From JAHEGP01 sp963792875 (GTDB lineage: Bacteria; Pseudomonadota; Gammaproteobacteria; Pseudomonadales; JAHEGP01), in the NCBI GenBank assembly GCA_963792875.1, contig CAWBXV010000005.1:267019-331018 (forward strand): a stretch of 64,000 nucleotides of DNA, written 5' to 3'. Below are positions 61,219-64,000 of the stretch, one piece after another. Below the pieces are notes generated by a model, which was not told the origin of the DNA, made no database searches, and saw only the letters and a program-made list of their open reading frames with translations. Each line of letters begins with the position of its first letter. The stretch's first letter is position 1. The position numbers and the translations under genes are program-made.

Positions 61219-61760
61219 GAGCTTTGCTGCGCCCTTTGGGGAAGCGGCGGGCTGACTATTGGGTTGAGTCCGAGAATTGGGCTGAAAGAGGTTGAAAACT
61301 GGTGCGTCGAGGGTGATTTGGCGGCGAGTTGGGCTGGAATGGGTGGGGAAGGGGGCCAGCGACGGCGGTTCAGTAGATTTTGATTGTGGCGAAGAGGTAT
61401 TTAATCCGTCCTATACCCAATATGTTGCCAGATGCCGAACAATAATGTCAGCAGTGGAATCAGCCAGGTCGCCCAGGCATAAATCATAAAGGTGATGCCA
61501 TCGATGAAGGACTACTGCTCTTCCAGGAAAGGCAGCTGATTGTGGCTTTCGAGCAGGCTTGTGCCCGCGTTGGCGGTAGCAGAGCGCTGCCAGCGTTGAC
61601 GGTAATACGATTCAGCGCAGGAAGCAGGTTGCGGTCCGTCGACCTTTGAGACTTGCGAGCGCAGTGCTTGGTCAGGTCAATATCATCTGCGGCATTGACG
61701 AGCGCGTGTCGCGTGCTGCACCACCGAAACGTCGCACCGTCGAGCCGACTGTTTGTTGAG
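61219..61760. other. Non-coding or decayed stretch after the IS91-like fragment
   Basis: About 540 bp with open frames but none with a ribosome site and a recognised domain. It is less GC-rich than the core regions. It may be the remains of further mobile DNA; I cannot assign it. Confidence 0.4.
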
Positions 61761-63128
61761 TTACTTATCGCAGAAACTGTCGTAAGCTTGTTGCGATGCG
61801 CCGCCGCTCGGGTCGTCTTGCTCAACTTGTGAGACGACATGGCGGTAATAGCTGCGGTCGAAGGCTTGATCCAACGGCTCGCCACCCAAGGCCCGGCGTA
61901 ACTCGTACAAGGAGTCGGGTGGGGGTATTACCTGCCAGGGCTGACCGGTCTTGCCACGCGTGCGCCCGACCTCGAACATGCGCGAGGTCTCTTCCGGATT
62001 GACGTCACTGAGGCTGGTGGCATATTGAATATCAGCAGGTATCGCGACGAGATTGAAGCGCGCCCCGAAAATCATCGATGACAACCACAATTCGTAGACT
62101 CCGCCGCGAGCGTTTTTGCTCATGATCGAATCCAGGGACGCACTGATGAACGGTATCATCTTGTTCTTGACCGGCGCTTGCAGCGGCCGTTCGTTCAAAT
62201 ATCCGTTGTGCAGCACAAAGGTGTCCACGCAAAAATCTTGTTCATCCAGCGCCAGTAATTCGCGAATGCGCGCCCAGTTGCTGTCGTAGTCAGCGATGAA
62301 AACATTGTCGTGGAAGCCGCCGTCGACGTGCATCTGCTCTGCCTGTCCATCGACCGTGTCAATATTAAACATCACCGGTGGGAAAAGCATCGGCACTGAT
62401 GCCGAAGCAACCAATGCCTTGCGGAACACCTCGCCCTTGTCGGGGTGCTGGCTCGCCGCGATCATACCCAGATCCCAGACGGTGAAGTCACGCCCATCCA
62501 GGTTGGTGGTGCCGACGAATAGCCTGCGACCCCTTAAGTGCTCGACCGCAACGGCCTCGATGAGTTCATCGGTGTACCAGCGCTGCGCAAGTGCCCTGAA
62601 CGACTCGCCGACATAGGGCGATCCAGTTTTGAACAGCTTTGGCCTGGACTTGCTCGAACTGAGTATCCCGACAGCCTCTGCAGCCGAGGCGGCAAGCTCG
62701 CGATCATAGGCGGAACCGAGGTATACGAACGGCGCCATCAGCGAACCGACCGAAACGCCGGTTACTACGTCGAACTCGGGTCGCCGGCCGCTCTCACTCC
62801 AGCCGACCAGCACTCCCGCACCGTAATTGCCCTTTATTCCACCGCCGGAAATAGCCAGTATTCGCAGCGGAATGCGCCCCTGTGAGCGCTGCTGCTGCCG
62901 TTTGACTCGCTCGGTAAGTATGCTGTCATAATTCGGCGTCGCCGCCTCAAACTCTAGGCCCTCATCGACTGTCAGTGCTCCCCAGGGTTTGTCACGTGTT
63001 GCTTCGTTAGGCAACGTGCGCTCCGGTTGCGATACGCAGGCACAGAGCAGCGCCGCAGCTAGCAGGACTAGTCCGACCAGTCGCTTTTGTGAACATGGCT
63101 CTCGTCGGTGTTGCTTGTGCCCAGACAT
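61761..63128 (-). CDS. Patatin-like phospholipase lipoprotein
   Basis: A 455-aa exported lipoprotein with a patatin domain. The lipobox is LLCAC (Cys31). The oxyanion loop is ISGGGIKGNYG, the nucleophile elbow GVSVG (Ser126), and the second dyad residue is Asp269 in VDGG. Patatins hydrolyse acyl esters of phospholipids. Among several possible starts I use ATG 63128, with AGGA 8 nt upstream; ATGs at 63155 and 63173 would lengthen the leader. It lies among transposon and transporter remnants, so it may have arrived by transfer. Confidence 0.85.
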   Translation of the reverse strand: MSGHKQHRREPCSQKRLVGLVLLAAALLCACVSQPERTLPNEATRDKPWGALTVDEGLEFEAATPNYDSILTERVKRQQQRSQGRIPLRILAISGGGIKGNYGAGVLVGWSESGRRPEFDVVTGVSVGSLMAPFVYLGSAYDRELAASAAEAVGILSSSKSRPKLFKTGSPYVGESFRALAQRWYTDELIEAVAVEHLRGRRLFVGTTNLDGRDFTVWDLGMIAASQHPDKGEVFRKALVASASVPMLFPPVMFNIDTVDGQAEQMHVDGGFHDNVFIADYDSNWARIRELLALDEQDFCVDTFVLHNGYLNERPLQAPVKNKMIPFISASLDSIMSKNARGGVYELWLSSMIFGARFNLVAIPADIQYATSLSDVNPEETSRMFEVGRTRGKTGQPWQVIPPPDSLYELRRALGGEPLDQAFDRSYYRHVVSQVEQDDPSGGASQQAYDSFCDK

Positions 63129-63221
63129 AATAGTGTCCTGCCCATCGTTGATCATCAGTGTTTCCGTTGACATGTTACTATAACGCAGGGTTGGTTTAGG
63201 CTGGATCAGCACTGTGCGTAG

Positions 63222-63642
63222 GTCCTGCCGGATATCCGCAACAATCCTCAGGTACTTCATTTCCTGACCGACTACACCGGCATGGGCTACGCTGCTGTTT
63301 CTGTTGTTCGGGACAGTGCTCACATTGATCGTGCAATCATCAAGTGCCGCCATGGTGCTAACTCTGCTGGCAACCTATGAGGGCTGGGTTGCTTATGATA
63401 TGGCCGCCGCCATGATGCAGGGAGAAAACATCGGCACCACCATCAGCGCTAATATCGCCGCGCTGGTTGGCAACTACCAGGCGAAACGGGTGGCAAGAGC
63501 ACATCTGATCTTCAATATGATCAGTGTGACCTTGATGCTGCTTCAATTCTACCCGTTTGTGCACGGCATCGATACTCTGCTGCAGCGGATTCAGGGTCTC
63601 CCGCTAATTCTGAATCGAAACGTTTCTGGGCGCGGCTACTGA
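63222..63642 (+). pseudogene. Na/Pi cotransporter family fragment, frameshifted
   Basis: A partial membrane protein with family signature LIVQSSSAAMVLTLLATYEGW and MQGENIGTTISANIAALVGN, followed by AKRVARAHLIFN, as in Na+/phosphate cotransporters with a C-terminal PhoU-like part. The frame before it carries FLTDYTGMGY, which belongs just upstream in the protein but in a different frame, so a frameshift falls near 63295. Both the N- and C-terminal halves are missing. It cannot be functional. Confidence 0.75.
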
Positions 63643-63764
63643 AATACGAGCGGTGCCCAATGGCGGAGGCGCTGGACTACCCCCTGCTCTTTTGCTGGCG
63701 ATTGCGTCTGGCTATGTCTTCCCCCTGAAATTTCCCTTCGAACACGTCCGGCCACTCTGAGATT

Positions 63765-64000
63765 TTATGAACTGTCATTGACGATGGGCACGGTGAGTTT
63801 CAACCCGTAGGCAATGCCGCCGTACAGCGTTTCCCAGTCGGGGAGTTGGTAGAGTTGGAACATGCCCTCACTCTCTCCCAGAAATAGCTTTTCCGTCCAA
63901 CCTGCTGCAGTGCCTCCTGGAACAACCGGCAACTGCGCTGCTGTATCTGGTCGATCAGGAAAGCGAGCATCATCAGGTAGGCCATGGCCGTCGACAGATG
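63765..64000 (-). mobile_element. Transposase C-terminal fragment, frameshifted, cut by the window edge
   Basis: On the minus strand the sequence reads MAYLMMLAFLIDQIQQRSC, LFQEALQQVGRKSYFWERVR and then, in another frame, MFQLYQLPDWETLYGG to a TAA at 63765. This is the C-terminal tail of the same kind of DDE transposase as the fragment at 53.1-53.8 kb (that fragment lacks precisely this part). A one-base shift separates the two pieces of the tail. The element continues beyond the window. Confidence 0.7.

Noticed and set aside
61484..61885. A 133-codon minus-strand frame overlapping the patatin gene end
   Set aside because: It overlaps the well-supported patatin coding sequence in another frame, lacks a ribosome site and shows no domain.

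Overview
The window is about 64 kb of GC-rich chromosomal DNA from a gammaproteobacterium, probably a marine, lipid-storing heterotroph of the Halieaceae/Cellvibrionales, Marinobacter or Pseudomonas type. The evidence is a TrkH that aligns with the E. coli start, an arsC-wrbA-DUF2069 operon of Pseudomonas type, a 67K-type SppA, malate synthase G, a linked queA-tgt pair, a Marinobacter-type alcohol-forming fatty acyl-CoA reductase and two wax ester synthase/DGAT paralogues. No rRNA, phage or CRISPR was seen. One tRNA (Leu, CAA) is present.

Layout. 0.2-11 kb: cation/proton antiporter, phospholipase D-like lipoprotein, methyltransferase, GST, pirin, alpha/beta hydrolase, rhomboid protease, the first wax ester synthase, and an encapsulated-ferritin (EncFtn) gene with no encapsulin beside it and no cargo-loading tail. 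11-16 kb: a surface-polysaccharide patch (A+T-rich pyruvyltransferase-like gene next to a 104-bp inverted-repeat element, then GT2, a second glycosyltransferase and a multi-membrane-span protein). 16-24 kb: ion transport (NhaD, TrkH), ppnP, a yihY-tlpA-acyP operon and arsC-wrbA-DUF2069. 23-31 kb: SppA, GlpE, a zinc-protease-like lipoprotein, a DUF6279 lipoprotein, an amidotransferase and malate synthase G. 31-37 kb: a four-gene run of circularly permuted ATP-grasp, alpha-E, ATP-grasp/alpha-E fusion and transglutaminase, followed by an L,D-transpeptidase-like protein whose SHGC signature is broken.

39-49 kb: NAD-type isocitrate dehydrogenase with a C-terminal frameshift, a small lipoprotein, a PliI-type lysozyme inhibitor, a UPF0016 transporter, SDR, M48 protease, tRNA-Leu, queA-tgt, a NIF3-like protein, an orphan ParD antitoxin, a tandem-HAD protein and a cupin. 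49-53 kb: fatty acyl-CoA reductase convergent with the second wax ester synthase, which together supply the two steps from acyl-CoA to wax ester. 53-55 kb: a transposase remnant joined to the tail of a broken membrane glycosyltransferase, then pbpG. 56-61 kb: lactate permease and a large FAD/Fe-S D-lactate dehydrogenase-like enzyme. 60.9-64 kb: a decayed mobile zone (IS91-like HUH fragment, Na/Pi cotransporter fragment, second transposase fragment) around an intact patatin-like lipoprotein.

The most unusual points are the tail-less, encapsulin-less EncFtn, the ATP-grasp/alpha-E/transglutaminase run ending next to a catalytically altered L,D-transpeptidase, the duplicated HAD protein with His in place of the second catalytic Asp in both halves, and a 12-13 bp short tandem repeat family found at three places, one inside a coding sequence.
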